Shown one piece after another: positions 46,482 to 54,963 of a stretch of DNA of 64,000 nucleotides (positions are counted from its first letter, which is position 1; each line of letters starts with the position of its first letter). The notes beneath the pieces were generated by a model. That model did not search any database and was not told where the DNA came from. It saw only the letters and a program-made list of their open reading frames with translations. This stretch comes from Alphaproteobacteria bacterium HGW-Alphaproteobacteria-1. GTDB lineage: Bacteria > Pseudomonadota > Alphaproteobacteria > Rhodobacterales > Rhodobacteraceae. The translations under genes were made by a program, and so were the position numbers. The stretch lies in contig PHEQ01000005.1 in assembly GCA_002842985.1 (NCBI GenBank), forward strand, positions 62,001 to 126,000, written 5' to 3'.

Positions 46482-47687
46482 TCAGCCCTCCTCGCCGCGC
46501 GGCGCGACCGGGCGCACGGGGCGTGGCGCCGCCGCCCGCGCCTGTCCCATAAGGCGGGTGAGCGCGGCCAGATCGGTGCGCAGCTCGGTCATGGTTTCCT
46601 GCCGTCCGGCGCTGATTTCCTCGAGGATGCGCAACATCTGCACGTCGATCGAGCGCAGGCGCATCCGGCTCTCGGCATCGAGCCCCTCGGAGGTCTCGCG
46701 CGCCTCGATCGCCTCGGTGAGACGTTCCTGCCCCTCGGCCACGCGCAAGAGCGCCAGTTGAACCGGGTTCTGCTCGCTCATCCGGTGGGTCAATCGCTCG
46801 ATGGAATCGGCCAGCACGCCAAGCTTTTCGTCGACCACCGCGCGGCTCATCTCGGCCTGTGAAAACATCGCCTGAAGCGCGTCCATCTGCTCGCCCATCT
46901 GCTCGGCCATCGTGTCGAGCACATGGGCCACGCCGCTGCCCTCGCCTTCTCCCTCGGCGAAACCCAGACGGGTAATGGTGGAAATCCACTCCTCGAGCTC
47001 GCGGTAAAAGCGGTTCTGGCCGTGACCTGCGAAGAGTTCGAGCAGACCCACCACGAGCGAGCCGGACAGCCCCAGAAGCGACGAGGCAAAGGCCACGCCC
47101 ATGCCGCCCAATTGCGCCTCGAGCCCGGTCATGAGGCGATTGAAGATGTCCACGCCCTCCTCTCCGGGTTGCGGGGCCAGGCTGCGGATCGTGTCAACCA
47201 CCGCCGGAATGGTCGTGGCAAGGCCGTAGAACGTGCCCAGAAGGCCAAGGAAAATGAGCAGGCTGACGATATAGCGGGTGATCTCGCGCGCCTCGTCGAT
47301 GCGCTGCGCCACCGAATCGAGGATCGAGCGCGCGGAGGTCGAGGCGATCTGCATCCGCCGCCCGCGCCCGCGCAGCATCGTGGCCAGCGGCGCAAGCATG
47401 GCGGGCGGGCGCGTCATCTCGTGGCCCGGCACCTCGCCGGCAAAGCTCTCGATCCAGCGCGCCGAGCCGATCAGTTGAACGACCTGCCAGAAGGTGGCGA
47501 TCACGCCCAGCACGAAGACGAAGAAGATGAACCCGTTGAGCCAGGGGTTGGCCTCGAAGACCGGCAACACGCGCGGGGCCGCAACGAAGGCACCAAGTGC
47601 CGTCAGCCCCAGAACCACGAGCATGAGCACGATCTGGCGGTAGGGATAGGAAAACTGCGGCTCGACCTCGCGGTCCGGCTGGTCCAT
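46482..47687 (-). CDS. MotA/TolQ/ExbB-type proton channel family protein
   Basis: A 401-residue protein with about four membrane helices (near 17-37, 50-70, 140-160 and 190-220). The TolQ/ExbB-like core includes YIVSLLIFLGLLGTFYGLATTIP and GMGVAFASSLLGLSGSLVVGLLELF. A long helical C-terminus (about 240-380) is predicted. It is upstream of the MotB/OmpA-like gene; together they resemble a 5:2 stator unit, but neither flagellar nor Tol-Pal nor TonB neighbours are present. A good GGGAGCGTCCAG site precedes the ATG. Confidence 0.88.
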   Translation of the reverse strand: MDQPDREVEPQFSYPYRQIVLMLVVLGLTALGAFVAAPRVLPVFEANPWLNGFIFFVFVLGVIATFWQVVQLIGSARWIESFAGEVPGHEMTRPPAMLAPLATMLRGRGRRMQIASTSARSILDSVAQRIDEAREITRYIVSLLIFLGLLGTFYGLATTIPAVVDTIRSLAPQPGEEGVDIFNRLMTGLEAQLGGMGVAFASSLLGLSGSLVVGLLELFAGHGQNRFYRELEEWISTITRLGFAEGEGEGSGVAHVLDTMAEQMGEQMDALQAMFSQAEMSRAVVDEKLGVLADSIERLTHRMSEQNPVQLALLRVAEGQERLTEAIEARETSEGLDAESRMRLRSIDVQMLRILEEISAGRQETMTELRTDLAALTRLMGQARAAAPRPVRPVAPRGEEG

Positions 47688-47752
47688 CTGGACGCTCCCG
47701 ACACGGTGTTTATCGCGCGCAGCCTACGCGGCTTGGGCGGTCAAGCCAAGGC

Positions 47753-48277
47753 TTATCCACAGATATGGCGCACCCGGCGCACCAGCCAGTCCAGCTCTCC
47801 GTCATGCAGGCCAAGCTCTTGCAGATGGGCGGTCGTGTTGAACAGGTAGTCGGTATTCGGCCCCCGCCCGCCATGGGCGCGGGCGATGATCTGGGCCTGC
47901 TCCTCGAGATCGAGCCCGCCGCAATACTGATCGTGGTCGGGATCGACCACATAGGTCACCGCCTCGACGCGGCGGCCATCGGCGAGCGAGAGGTCGAGAC
48001 GCCGCTCGAGATAGGCCGAGGAGATCAGTTCGCGCTCGCGCAGGTAGGCGAGAACCTCGTCGGCGCGGTCGGGATGGGCGCGCAGCGCCACCCCCTCGCA
48101 CGACCCACCCGGCACCCGGTCGAGCGCCAGCACCAGCCCCGGCGCCTCGGGCGTGCCGCGATGGTGGATCGAGCGCATGCAAAAGCTGCGGCGATAGTCC
48201 GGCAGCCGCGCGATCACCCGTTCGACCGTATCAAAGCCCGGATTCCACACCAGCGAACCGTAGCCGAACACCCACAT
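47753..48277 (-). CDS. ChaC-like gamma-glutamylcyclotransferase
   Basis: A 174-residue protein of the ChaC family, which breaks glutathione to 5-oxoproline and Cys-Gly. GYGSLVWNPGF (5-15) is the substrate loop and the catalytic Glu is in YLRERE. The ATG at 48277 has AGGGGAAACGGC upstream; the long frame to 48376 is not supported. Glutathione is the likely substrate. Adjacent genes give no pathway clue. Confidence 0.92.
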   Translation of the reverse strand: MWVFGYGSLVWNPGFDTVERVIARLPDYRRSFCMRSIHHRGTPEAPGLVLALDRVPGGSCEGVALRAHPDRADEVLAYLRERELISSAYLERRLDLSLADGRRVEAVTYVVDPDHDQYCGGLDLEEQAQIIARAHGGRGPNTDYLFNTTAHLQELGLHDGELDWLVRRVRHICG

Positions 48278-48350
48278 GCCGTTTCCCCTGTTCCTCGCGC
48301 ACCCGCCCTTATAAACACACCTCGAACCGGGCGTGAAAGGGGCTTTTGTC

Positions 48351-49352
48351 ATGCGAACATTGCTTGCCATCCTCATTCTGGGCGCCTCGCTCTGGGGCGG
48401 CTACTGGTTCGTGGGCAGCCGCGGGATCGAGGCGGCGTTCTCGCAGTGGTTCGACGCACGCCGCGCCGAGGGCTGGGTAGCCGAGACCGGCACGCTTGAA
48501 GTGCAGGGCTTTCCCAACCGGTTCGACACGGTTTTCACCGATCTGGCGCTGGCCGATCCGCGCAGCGGCCTTGCGTGGGAGGTGCCGCGCTTTCATGTCA
48601 ATGCGCTCAGCTACCGGCCCAATCACGTCATCGCGGTCTGGCCAGACCGACAGCTCATCGCCACCCCGCAGGAGAAATTCGTGGTCGAGAGCCGCGACAT
48701 GCGCGCGAGCCTCGTCATCGCGCCGGATACGGCGCTGGCCCCCCGGCGCATGACGCTGACCGCCGAGTTCCTGCGCGTAACGCCGCAGGCGCGGGTCGAG
48801 GAGACCACCGCGCTCTCGGCGCTCACGCTGGCCGCCGAACGGATGGAGGGGGCGACCTATCGCCTCGGGTTGCGCGCCGAGGGGCTGACCCTCGCCGCGC
48901 CGTGGCGCGCGCTGCTCGATCCCGAGAACCGCCTGCCGCAGCAGATCAGCGGGGCCAGCGCTGACCTCACCGTGCGTTTCGACAAGCCCTGGGACCGGAG
49001 CGCCATCGAGCGCGCCCGCCCGCAGCCCGTGCAGATCAAGGTCGCGCTCGCCGATGGCCGCTGGGGCGACTTGCAGCTTCAGGCGGCAGGGGTGGTGGAT
49101 GTGGACGCGCAGGGCGTTCCCGCGGGCGAAATCACCCTCAAGGCGCGCAACTGGCGCGAGATCGTGACCTTGATGCGTGTGGCGGGCGTCCTGCCCGAGA
49201 GCCTCGCGGGCAGCGTCGAGTCGGGGCTGGGCATGATGGCGCGCATGGCAGGCAACCCCGACACGCTCGACATTCCGCTGGGGCTTCGCGGCGGGCGCGT
49301 CTGGCTGGGGCCGGTGCCCATCGGCCCCGCACCGGTGCTGCGGCTGCGCTGA
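48351..49352 (+). CDS. DUF2125 protein
   Basis: A 333-residue protein with an N-terminal membrane anchor or signal (residues 1-22) and a periplasmic beta-rich body typical of DUF2125 (for example VQGFPNRFDTVF and VPRFHVNALSYRPNHVI). The family is conserved in alphaproteobacteria without assigned function. The start could be ATG 48351 or GTG 48333; GAAAGGGGC fits the former. It diverges from the ChaC gene and converges with the thioesterase gene (3 bases). Confidence 0.88.
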   Translation: MRTLLAILILGASLWGGYWFVGSRGIEAAFSQWFDARRAEGWVAETGTLEVQGFPNRFDTVFTDLALADPRSGLAWEVPRFHVNALSYRPNHVIAVWPDRQLIATPQEKFVVESRDMRASLVIAPDTALAPRRMTLTAEFLRVTPQARVEETTALSALTLAAERMEGATYRLGLRAEGLTLAAPWRALLDPENRLPQQISGASADLTVRFDKPWDRSAIERARPQPVQIKVALADGRWGDLQLQAAGVVDVDAQGVPAGEITLKARNWREIVTLMRVAGVLPESLAGSVESGLGMMARMAGNPDTLDIPLGLRGGRVWLGPVPIGPAPVLRLR

Positions 49353-49355
49353 GGG

Positions 49356-49835
49356 CTATGTGCGCCGGATGCCGATGCGGCTGCCCACGCCCTCGGGGCG
49401 CGGCAGGTCGGCATGGGCGCGGGCCATTTCGGCCACGCGCGCGGCGATATCCTCGGGCATGGCCACGACGCGGGGGCCGGACAGATCCACATGCAGCGTC
49501 AGCCCCTCGCCGGTGGCGGCAAGCCAGCCATCCTCGTGGTATAGCTCCTGGAAGGAATGGAACCGCTTGGCGTCATGGTCGAGCAGGTGGAACGTGCTGA
49601 AAAGCCGGTCGCCCAGCTTGACCTCGCGCAGGTAGCGGATGTGGAATTCCGCCGTGTAGGTCGTCAGCCCCCGCGCCGCCACGTAATCGGGACCAAAGCC
49701 CATCTCGGCAAAGGCCTCGTCGGCGCAACGATCAAGCAGGACGGTATAATAGCCCATGTTCATATGGCCATTATAGTCGATCCAGCCTTCCTCGACAGAA
49801 TGGAAGGACGAGCGGAACGGGGCGTGTAAGGTCAT
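49356..49835 (-). CDS. Hotdog-fold thioesterase
   Basis: A 159-residue single hotdog-domain protein, with YNGHMNMGYYTVLLDRCADE (about 20-39) as the conserved catalytic helix region of 4-hydroxybenzoyl-CoA-type thioesterases. It would hydrolyse an acyl-CoA in the cytoplasm; the acyl group is unknown. It stands alone, convergent with the DUF2125 gene. Confidence 0.87.
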   Translation of the reverse strand: MTLHAPFRSSFHSVEEGWIDYNGHMNMGYYTVLLDRCADEAFAEMGFGPDYVAARGLTTYTAEFHIRYLREVKLGDRLFSTFHLLDHDAKRFHSFQELYHEDGWLAATGEGLTLHVDLSGPRVVAMPEDIAARVAEMARAHADLPRPEGVGSRIGIRRT

Positions 49836-50020
49836 CGGCAGGGCCTTTCGGTGGGGATTGGTCGCGGCAAGCCTAACGCAGTTTCCGGCCCGAGCGATAG
49901 GGTCTCGGATCGGAAATGGACAGGGCCGGTCGAACCTCGGCGGCTTGCAAAAACTTGATGTGATATTTCAACAGGCCCGCCCTATCTGGCCTCTGAGCGA
50001 TGATCGTGCGGAGAAACGCC

Positions 50021-50521
50021 ATGCCAGTGAAGATCGGACGACGGCAAGTGCTGGTGGCGGCGGGGGGCCTCGCTCTCGGAGGGGCCGCTTTCGCGGGCTT
50101 GCGCCTGTGGTCCGCCCGGCTCGAGGAACTGGCCACGGCTCCGGTATTCTCGACCGATGGCGTGGCGATCCGGGGCACCGATCCGGTGGCCTATTTCACC
50201 GAACGCCGTCCCGAGGCGGGCGATCCGGCCCATGTCCACGACTGGCGCGGTGCGGTCTGGCATTTCGCCACAGCCGAGAACCGCGACCGGTTTGCCGTCG
50301 AGCCCGAGCGCTATGCCCCGCAATATGGCGGCTTCTGCGCCTGGGCGGTGGCGGAAAAGGGCAAGCTCTATTCGACGCAGCCGGGCAACTGGTCGATCGT
50401 GGACGGCAAGCTTTACCTCAACTTCAACGACGACATTCAGGCCCGGTGGGAGACGGATATTCCTGGCTTCATCATGGCCGGTGACAGGCGCTGGCCCGAG
50501 ATCCTGACCGCGCGCGGCTAG
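50021..50521 (+). CDS. YHS-domain protein
   Basis: A 166-residue protein with a twin-Arg-like N-terminus (MPVKIGRRQVLVAAGG) that suggests Tat export or a membrane anchor. The YHS-type domain (about 45-140) includes GTDPVAYFTE and YGGFCAWAVAEKGKLYSTQPGNW. YHS domains often bind metal; no function is known for this variant. The ATG at 50021 has GGAGAAACGCC before it. A 9-bp inverted repeat follows at 50535-50561. Confidence 0.82.
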   Translation: MPVKIGRRQVLVAAGGLALGGAAFAGLRLWSARLEELATAPVFSTDGVAIRGTDPVAYFTERRPEAGDPAHVHDWRGAVWHFATAENRDRFAVEPERYAPQYGGFCAWAVAEKGKLYSTQPGNWSIVDGKLYLNFNDDIQARWETDIPGFIMAGDRRWPEILTARG

Positions 50522-50534
50522 GGCGCACGCGCAC

Positions 50535-50561
50535 CCGTTTCGTCACACTGTTACGAAACGG
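50535..50561. repeat. Inverted repeat downstream of the YHS gene
   Basis: CCGTTTCGT (50535-50543), 9-base loop, ACGAAACGG (50553-50561), 14 bases after the stop codon. There is no T-tract, so it may be a Rho-dependent stop, RNA stabiliser or operator. Confidence 0.5.
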
Positions 50562-50635
50562 AAACCATTCGTGACGCAAATCGCAGGATATCGCCTATCT
50601 TTTCCGGTGTCCCTTCGGGGCATCAGGCAGCACGC

Positions 50636-50664
50636 TTGACATAAAACGACCGGTTGTATCTATC
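50636..50664 (+). promoter_or_regulatory. Putative promoter of the ceramide-type operon
   Basis: TTGACA at 50636-50641 followed by AT-rich sequence with TATCTA at 50657-50662 (15-base spacing, somewhat short). It lies about 90 bases before the acyl-AMP ligase start. The -35 is perfect, the -10 uncertain. Confidence 0.5.
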
Positions 50665-50753
50665 CAAGGCGTCACCCACCAGACGTGGCGAGCAGAATGG
50701 CCCGATGCCCGACGGATTGGCAGATTGAGGCCCCGAGGACAAAGGACAACTCG

Positions 50754-52556
50754 ATGCAAGCGACCGGCAGTTCGCATGATCTGGCCTTGCGAAAGGCTGA
50801 TTTCTCCACTCTGTGCGAGGCGCTCGATTATGCGGCGCTGGGCACGACCGGGGTGAATTTCTACAACGCGAAGGGCGAGATCTATGCCTCGTCCACCTAT
50901 ACCGAATTGCGCAATGAGGCGATGGAACTCGCCCGCCGCCTGATGGGCCTCGGGATCGAGCGTGGCGGGCGCGTGGCGCTCGTGGCCGAGACCTCGCCGC
51001 ATTTCGTGCGCTTCTTCTGGGCCTGTCAGTATGCGGGCCTTGTGCCGGTGCCCCTGCCCGCAACGATCCAGATCGGCGGGCACGCGGCCTATGTGACGCA
51101 GCTTGCGCAGCTGATCCGCAATTGCGGCGCCTCGGCGGCGATGGCGACGGCGGAATGGGCCGATTTCCTTGCTGAGGCCGTGGCCGATATGGACCTTGCC
51201 TGCGCGGGCACGCCCGAGACGTTTGACGCGCTTGCGCCGGTCGCCGGAGACCTGCCCGGCGTGACCCCCGAGAGCACGGCCTACATCCAGTATACCTCGG
51301 GCAGCACGCGCTTTCCGCGCGGCGTGGTGATCGACCAGAAGACGGTTCTGGCCAATATCCGCGACATGTCCGCGAACGGGCTCAAACTGCACGAGGGCGA
51401 CCGGTTCAGCTCGTGGCTGCCTTTCTATCACGACATGGGGCTTGTCGCCTTCATCATCATGCCGATGGCGACGCAGCGCTCGGTGGATTTCCTCGGCACC
51501 CATGATTTCGCCATGCGCCCGCGCAAGTGGCTCGAGATGATGTCGGCCAACCGTGCCACGATCACCTCGGCACCGCCCTTTGCCTATGAACTGGCGGTGA
51601 TGCGCATTCGCCCGCGCGATGCCGAGGGGCTTGACCTGAGTGCCCTGCGCGTGGCCTGCGTGGGGGCCGAGATGATCACCCCCGAGCCGCTCGAGCGGTT
51701 TGCCGAAGTGCTGGCCCCCGCCGGTTTCCGCAAAACCGCTTTCCTGCCCTGCTACGGCATGGCGGAATGTTCGCTCGGGATCAGCTTTCTCGGCCTCGAT
51801 GAGGAAGTGCGGATCGACCATATCGATTCCGAGGACATGCAGCATGACGGCATCGCCCGCCCGCTCGACCCCGCCGAGGCCGAGGGCACAGAGCGCCGCG
51901 TCGCGCGCTATGTCGATTGCGGCGCGTTGCTGCCGACGTTTGACATCGAAATCCGTGACGAAAACGGCCGGCCCCTGCCCGAGCGGCACGCGGGCGTGAT
52001 TCATCTGCGTGGCCCGAGCGTGATGAGCGGCTATTTCCAGGACCCCGAGATGACGCGCGAGGCGCTGAGCGCCGATGGCTGGCTCAATACCGGCGATATC
52101 GGCTATCTCGCGGGCGGGCGGCTGTTCCTGACGGGGCGCAAGAAGGACATGATCATCATCCATGGCCGCAACATCTGGCCGCAGGATCTCGAACATCTGG
52201 CGAAAAGCCAGCCGGGCGTGAGCTATAACGACGTTGCGGCCTTCTCGGTGCCGTCCGGGGACGGGCGCCACGAAGAGGCGGTGATCGTGGTGCAATGCCG
52301 CGAGCGCGACGAGATCAAGCGTGCGCGTCTGGTCAAGACCATCATCGGCATGGTGCGCAGCGAATTCGGCATCGACTGCCGGGTGGAACTGGTGCCGACG
52401 CGGACGCTGCCGCGCACCTCTTCGGGCAAGCTGGCCCGCGCGCGCGCGCGGCTGGACCATATGGCGCGGCAACAGGCGGCGGCCTCGGTGCCCGTGCAGC
52501 CTGCCACTGCGCAACCCGAGACCGTGGACGAGGCGCCGATCCGTTACATTGCATGA
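50754..52556 (+). CDS. Fatty acyl-AMP ligase / acyl-ACP synthetase of the ceramide operon
   Basis: A 600-residue ANL-superfamily enzyme. The ATP loop YTSGSTRFPRG is near 180-190, CYGMAECSLG is the FAAL-type motif, and GRKKDMIIIHGRNIWPQDLE is the hinge. The catalytic Lys is in RTSSGK (about K560). It activates a fatty acid as acyl-AMP and likely loads the ACP encoded two genes later. It corresponds in order and type to the acyl-ACP synthetase (AasR) of the Caulobacter ceramide genes. The ATG at 50754 follows AAAGGACAACTCG. It overlaps the reductase gene by 4 bases. Confidence 0.9.
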   Translation: MQATGSSHDLALRKADFSTLCEALDYAALGTTGVNFYNAKGEIYASSTYTELRNEAMELARRLMGLGIERGGRVALVAETSPHFVRFFWACQYAGLVPVPLPATIQIGGHAAYVTQLAQLIRNCGASAAMATAEWADFLAEAVADMDLACAGTPETFDALAPVAGDLPGVTPESTAYIQYTSGSTRFPRGVVIDQKTVLANIRDMSANGLKLHEGDRFSSWLPFYHDMGLVAFIIMPMATQRSVDFLGTHDFAMRPRKWLEMMSANRATITSAPPFAYELAVMRIRPRDAEGLDLSALRVACVGAEMITPEPLERFAEVLAPAGFRKTAFLPCYGMAECSLGISFLGLDEEVRIDHIDSEDMQHDGIARPLDPAEAEGTERRVARYVDCGALLPTFDIEIRDENGRPLPERHAGVIHLRGPSVMSGYFQDPEMTREALSADGWLNTGDIGYLAGGRLFLTGRKKDMIIIHGRNIWPQDLEHLAKSQPGVSYNDVAAFSVPSGDGRHEEAVIVVQCRERDEIKRARLVKTIIGMVRSEFGIDCRVELVPTRTLPRTSSGKLARARARLDHMARQQAAASVPVQPATAQPETVDEAPIRYIA

Positions 52557-53503
52557 GCCAACAGGTCGCGGTCACCGGGGCTGCGGGGTTTGTCGGGCAG
52601 GCCCTGGTCGCGCGGCTTCTGGCCGAGGGCTACGGTGTGCGCGCACTGGTGCACCGCACGCCGATCAGCATCCAGCATCCCGCGCTGGAGAGCGTGACGG
52701 GCAACCTTGCTGACGAGGCGGCGCTCGGGCGGCTGATTGCGGGGGTGGACACCGTCATTCACGTGGCGGGCGTGGTGCGCGGTCGTGACGCGCGCGATTT
52801 CCGGCCGGTCAATGCCGAGGGCGTTGCGCGCGTGGCGGGCATCGCCGAAACACAGCCCACACCGCCGCGCATGATCCTGATTTCCTCGCTCGCCGCGCGC
52901 GAACCGCAGCTTTCGCATTACGCCGCGAGCAAGCGCGAGGGCGAGGCGCTTCTGGCGCGAACCGGCCTTGATCACACGATCCTGCGCCCGCCCGCGATCT
53001 ACGGCCCCGGCGACCGCGAGCTTGTGCCGCTCTTCGAGACCATGGCGCGCGGCATCGTGCCGCTGCCGGGGGCGAAGGGCGCGCGCGCCTCGCTTCTGCA
53101 TGTCGACGATCTGGCGCGCGCCATTCTTGCGCTCGTCGCGCATCCCGCGCCCGGCACGTTCGAACTCGATGACGGGCGCGCGGGCGGCTATGGCTGGGAG
53201 GAGATCGCGGCCATCGTCGAAGAGGTGGCGGGCCGTGGGCGCGGCTGGCGGGTGCCGCTTCCCGGCGCGCTCATGCACACGATCGCCACGACCAATCTTT
53301 TCGCCGCGCGGCTTTTCGGCTATCAGCCGATGCTGAGCCCCGGCAAGCTGCGCGAGTTGCGCCATCCCGACTGGGTGGCGGACAATACCGCGCTGAGCGC
53401 CGCCACCGGCTGGCAACCGCTAATCCCGCTGGCCAGGGGGCTGCGGGCGCTTTGGAACAGGCCGGACCCGCAACCCGAGAGAGGCAAGAGCCATGTCAAC
53501 TGA
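52553..53503 (+). CDS. NAD(P)-dependent epimerase/reductase of the ceramide operon
   Basis: A 316-residue extended SDR. The cofactor loop VTGAAGFVG is at 7-15, S111/S112 precede the catalytic pair Y123 and K127 in HYAASK. In Caulobacter the reductase of ceramide synthesis (CerR) is of this type and sits beside the same partners, so reduction of 3-oxo-sphinganine or 3-oxo-ceramide is likely. It begins with an ATGA overlap on the ligase and its end overlaps the ACP gene start by 11 bases. Plain sugar-epimerase activity is the alternative. Confidence 0.86.
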   Translation: MSQQVAVTGAAGFVGQALVARLLAEGYGVRALVHRTPISIQHPALESVTGNLADEAALGRLIAGVDTVIHVAGVVRGRDARDFRPVNAEGVARVAGIAETQPTPPRMILISSLAAREPQLSHYAASKREGEALLARTGLDHTILRPPAIYGPGDRELVPLFETMARGIVPLPGAKGARASLLHVDDLARAILALVAHPAPGTFELDDGRAGGYGWEEIAAIVEEVAGRGRGWRVPLPGALMHTIATTNLFAARLFGYQPMLSPGKLRELRHPDWVADNTALSAATGWQPLIPLARGLRALWNRPDPQPERGKSHVN

Positions 53504-53750
53504 GACACAGGACGAGATCATCGAGACGCTTTACGGCTTTCTGGAGCGATTCCCCAAAGCCACTGGGAATCTCGGACCCGATACCAAGCTGGCCGACGAT
53601 CTCAGCCTCGATTCGGTCAACCTGATGGAATTGCTGGTCGAGATCGAGGATCACTATGACATCGGCCTGCCGCTCAACATGATGGCCGACATCACCACGA
53701 TCCGCGAACTGGCCGCCAAGATCACGCAACTCATCGAGGACAGGGCATGA
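53493..53750 (+). CDS. Acyl carrier protein of the ceramide operon
   Basis: An 85-residue acidic four-helix ACP. The phosphopantetheine attachment Ser is S41 in SLDSVNLMEL. It overlaps both neighbours (11 and 4 bases), so it is made with the acyl-AMP ligase, reductase and palmitoyltransferase-like enzyme. It likely carries the long acyl chain for condensation with serine, as the dedicated ACP (AcpR) does in Caulobacter. It is not the housekeeping AcpP, whose gene would be near fab genes. Confidence 0.92.
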   Translation: MSTETQDEIIETLYGFLERFPKATGNLGPDTKLADDLSLDSVNLMELLVEIEDHYDIGLPLNMMADITTIRELAAKITQLIEDRA

Positions 53751-54946
53751 GCATCACCACACGTTTTGCCGAGATGGCGCAGGTCCGCGACGGGCTGCGC
53801 GGGCTTCAGGCCGACCCGAGCCGCATCGTGATGGAGCGGTTCCTGTCGCCCACCGAGGCGGTGATCGGCAATCGCCCGACGATCCTTGTCGGCACCAACA
53901 ACTATCTGGGCCTGACCTTCGATCCCGAGGTCATCGAGGCCGCCTGCAAGGCGATGCACGAAGAGGGCAGCGGCACCACCGGCTCGCGCATGGCCAATGG
54001 CAGTTTTTCCAGCCATGCAGCCCTCGAAGAGGAATTCGCGCGCTTTTACGACATGCCCTCGGCGATGCTGTTTTCCACCGGGTATCAGACCAATCTGGGC
54101 CTTCTCATGGCGCTGTTGCAACCCGGTGACAAGGTGGTTCTGGACAGCCACAGCCATGCCTGCATCTATGACGGCTGCCGGATCAGCGGCGCGGATTTCT
54201 TCGCCTTCAAGCACAATGACCCCGAGGATCTGCGCAAGCGTCTGCGCCGTCTGGGCGGCGCGGCGGAGGGCTCGCTCGTCATCGCCGAAGGGCTTTACAG
54301 CATGTGGGGCGATACCGCACCCTTGGGCGATCTTTGCGCCGTGGCCAAGGAATTCGGCACGTGGTTCATGGTCGACGAGGCGCATTCCTTCGGCGTCTAT
54401 GGCGAGACGGGGCGCGGATTGTGCGAAGAGGAGGGCATCCTCGATCAGGTGGATTTCATCACCGGGACGTTTTCCAAAAGCCTCGCCTCGCTGGGTGGAT
54501 TCTGCGTAAGCCGCCATCCTGAATTGCAGCTTCTGCGCTATGGCAGCAGGCCCTATATCTTTACCGCCTCATCCAGCCCCGCCAGCATCGCGGCGGCGCA
54601 TACCGCTCTCAAGGCAGTGCGCGGGCGGCCCGAGTTGAAGGCACAGCTTTGGGCCAACGCGCGCAGGCTCCATGCCGGGCTGACCGCGTTGGGCTATCGG
54701 CTCGCCTCGGGGCCAAGCCCGGTCATCGCAGTGCAGGTGCCCTCTCACGAAGAGGCGGCGCGGATGTGGAACGCGCTGCTGGATCAGGGGGTCTATGTGA
54801 ACCTCGTGGTGCCGCCCGCAGCCCCCGAGGGGGCGTCGCTCTTGCGCTGCTCGCTGAGTGCCGGGCACACCTTCGATCAGATCGACCGTATTCTTGCCGG
54901 GTTCGAAGCGGTGCGCACAGAGGCCATCACGGCGGTGGCCGGGTAG
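53747..54946 (+). CDS. spt: Serine palmitoyltransferase-type alpha-oxoamine synthase
   Basis: A 399-residue PLP enzyme of the alpha-oxoamine synthase family. DEAHSFGVYGE is near 210-220 and the PLP Lys in GTFSKSLASLGG near 244. It lacks any N-terminal signal. AOS members include KBL, BioF, HemA and Spt; here the co-transcribed ACP, acyl-AMP ligase and reductase point to Spt, condensing serine with an acyl-thioester to 3-oxo-sphinganine. The ATG overlaps the ACP stop by 4 bases. Substrate amino acid and chain length cannot be read from sequence. Confidence 0.87.
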   Translation: MSITTRFAEMAQVRDGLRGLQADPSRIVMERFLSPTEAVIGNRPTILVGTNNYLGLTFDPEVIEAACKAMHEEGSGTTGSRMANGSFSSHAALEEEFARFYDMPSAMLFSTGYQTNLGLLMALLQPGDKVVLDSHSHACIYDGCRISGADFFAFKHNDPEDLRKRLRRLGGAAEGSLVIAEGLYSMWGDTAPLGDLCAVAKEFGTWFMVDEAHSFGVYGETGRGLCEEEGILDQVDFITGTFSKSLASLGGFCVSRHPELQLLRYGSRPYIFTASSSPASIAAAHTALKAVRGRPELKAQLWANARRLHAGLTALGYRLASGPSPVIAVQVPSHEEAARMWNALLDQGVYVNLVVPPAAPEGASLLRCSLSAGHTFDQIDRILAGFEAVRTEAITAVAG

Positions 54947-54963
54947 GGCAGGAGCGGCGGACG

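Noticed and set aside
44585-47687. Zorya-type anti-phage system (ZorA/ZorB-like pair)
   Set aside because: The two proteins resemble ZorA and ZorB in general type, but no ZorC, ZorD or ZorE-like helicase or nuclease gene is near. The neighbours are housekeeping genes, so a defence role is unsupported.
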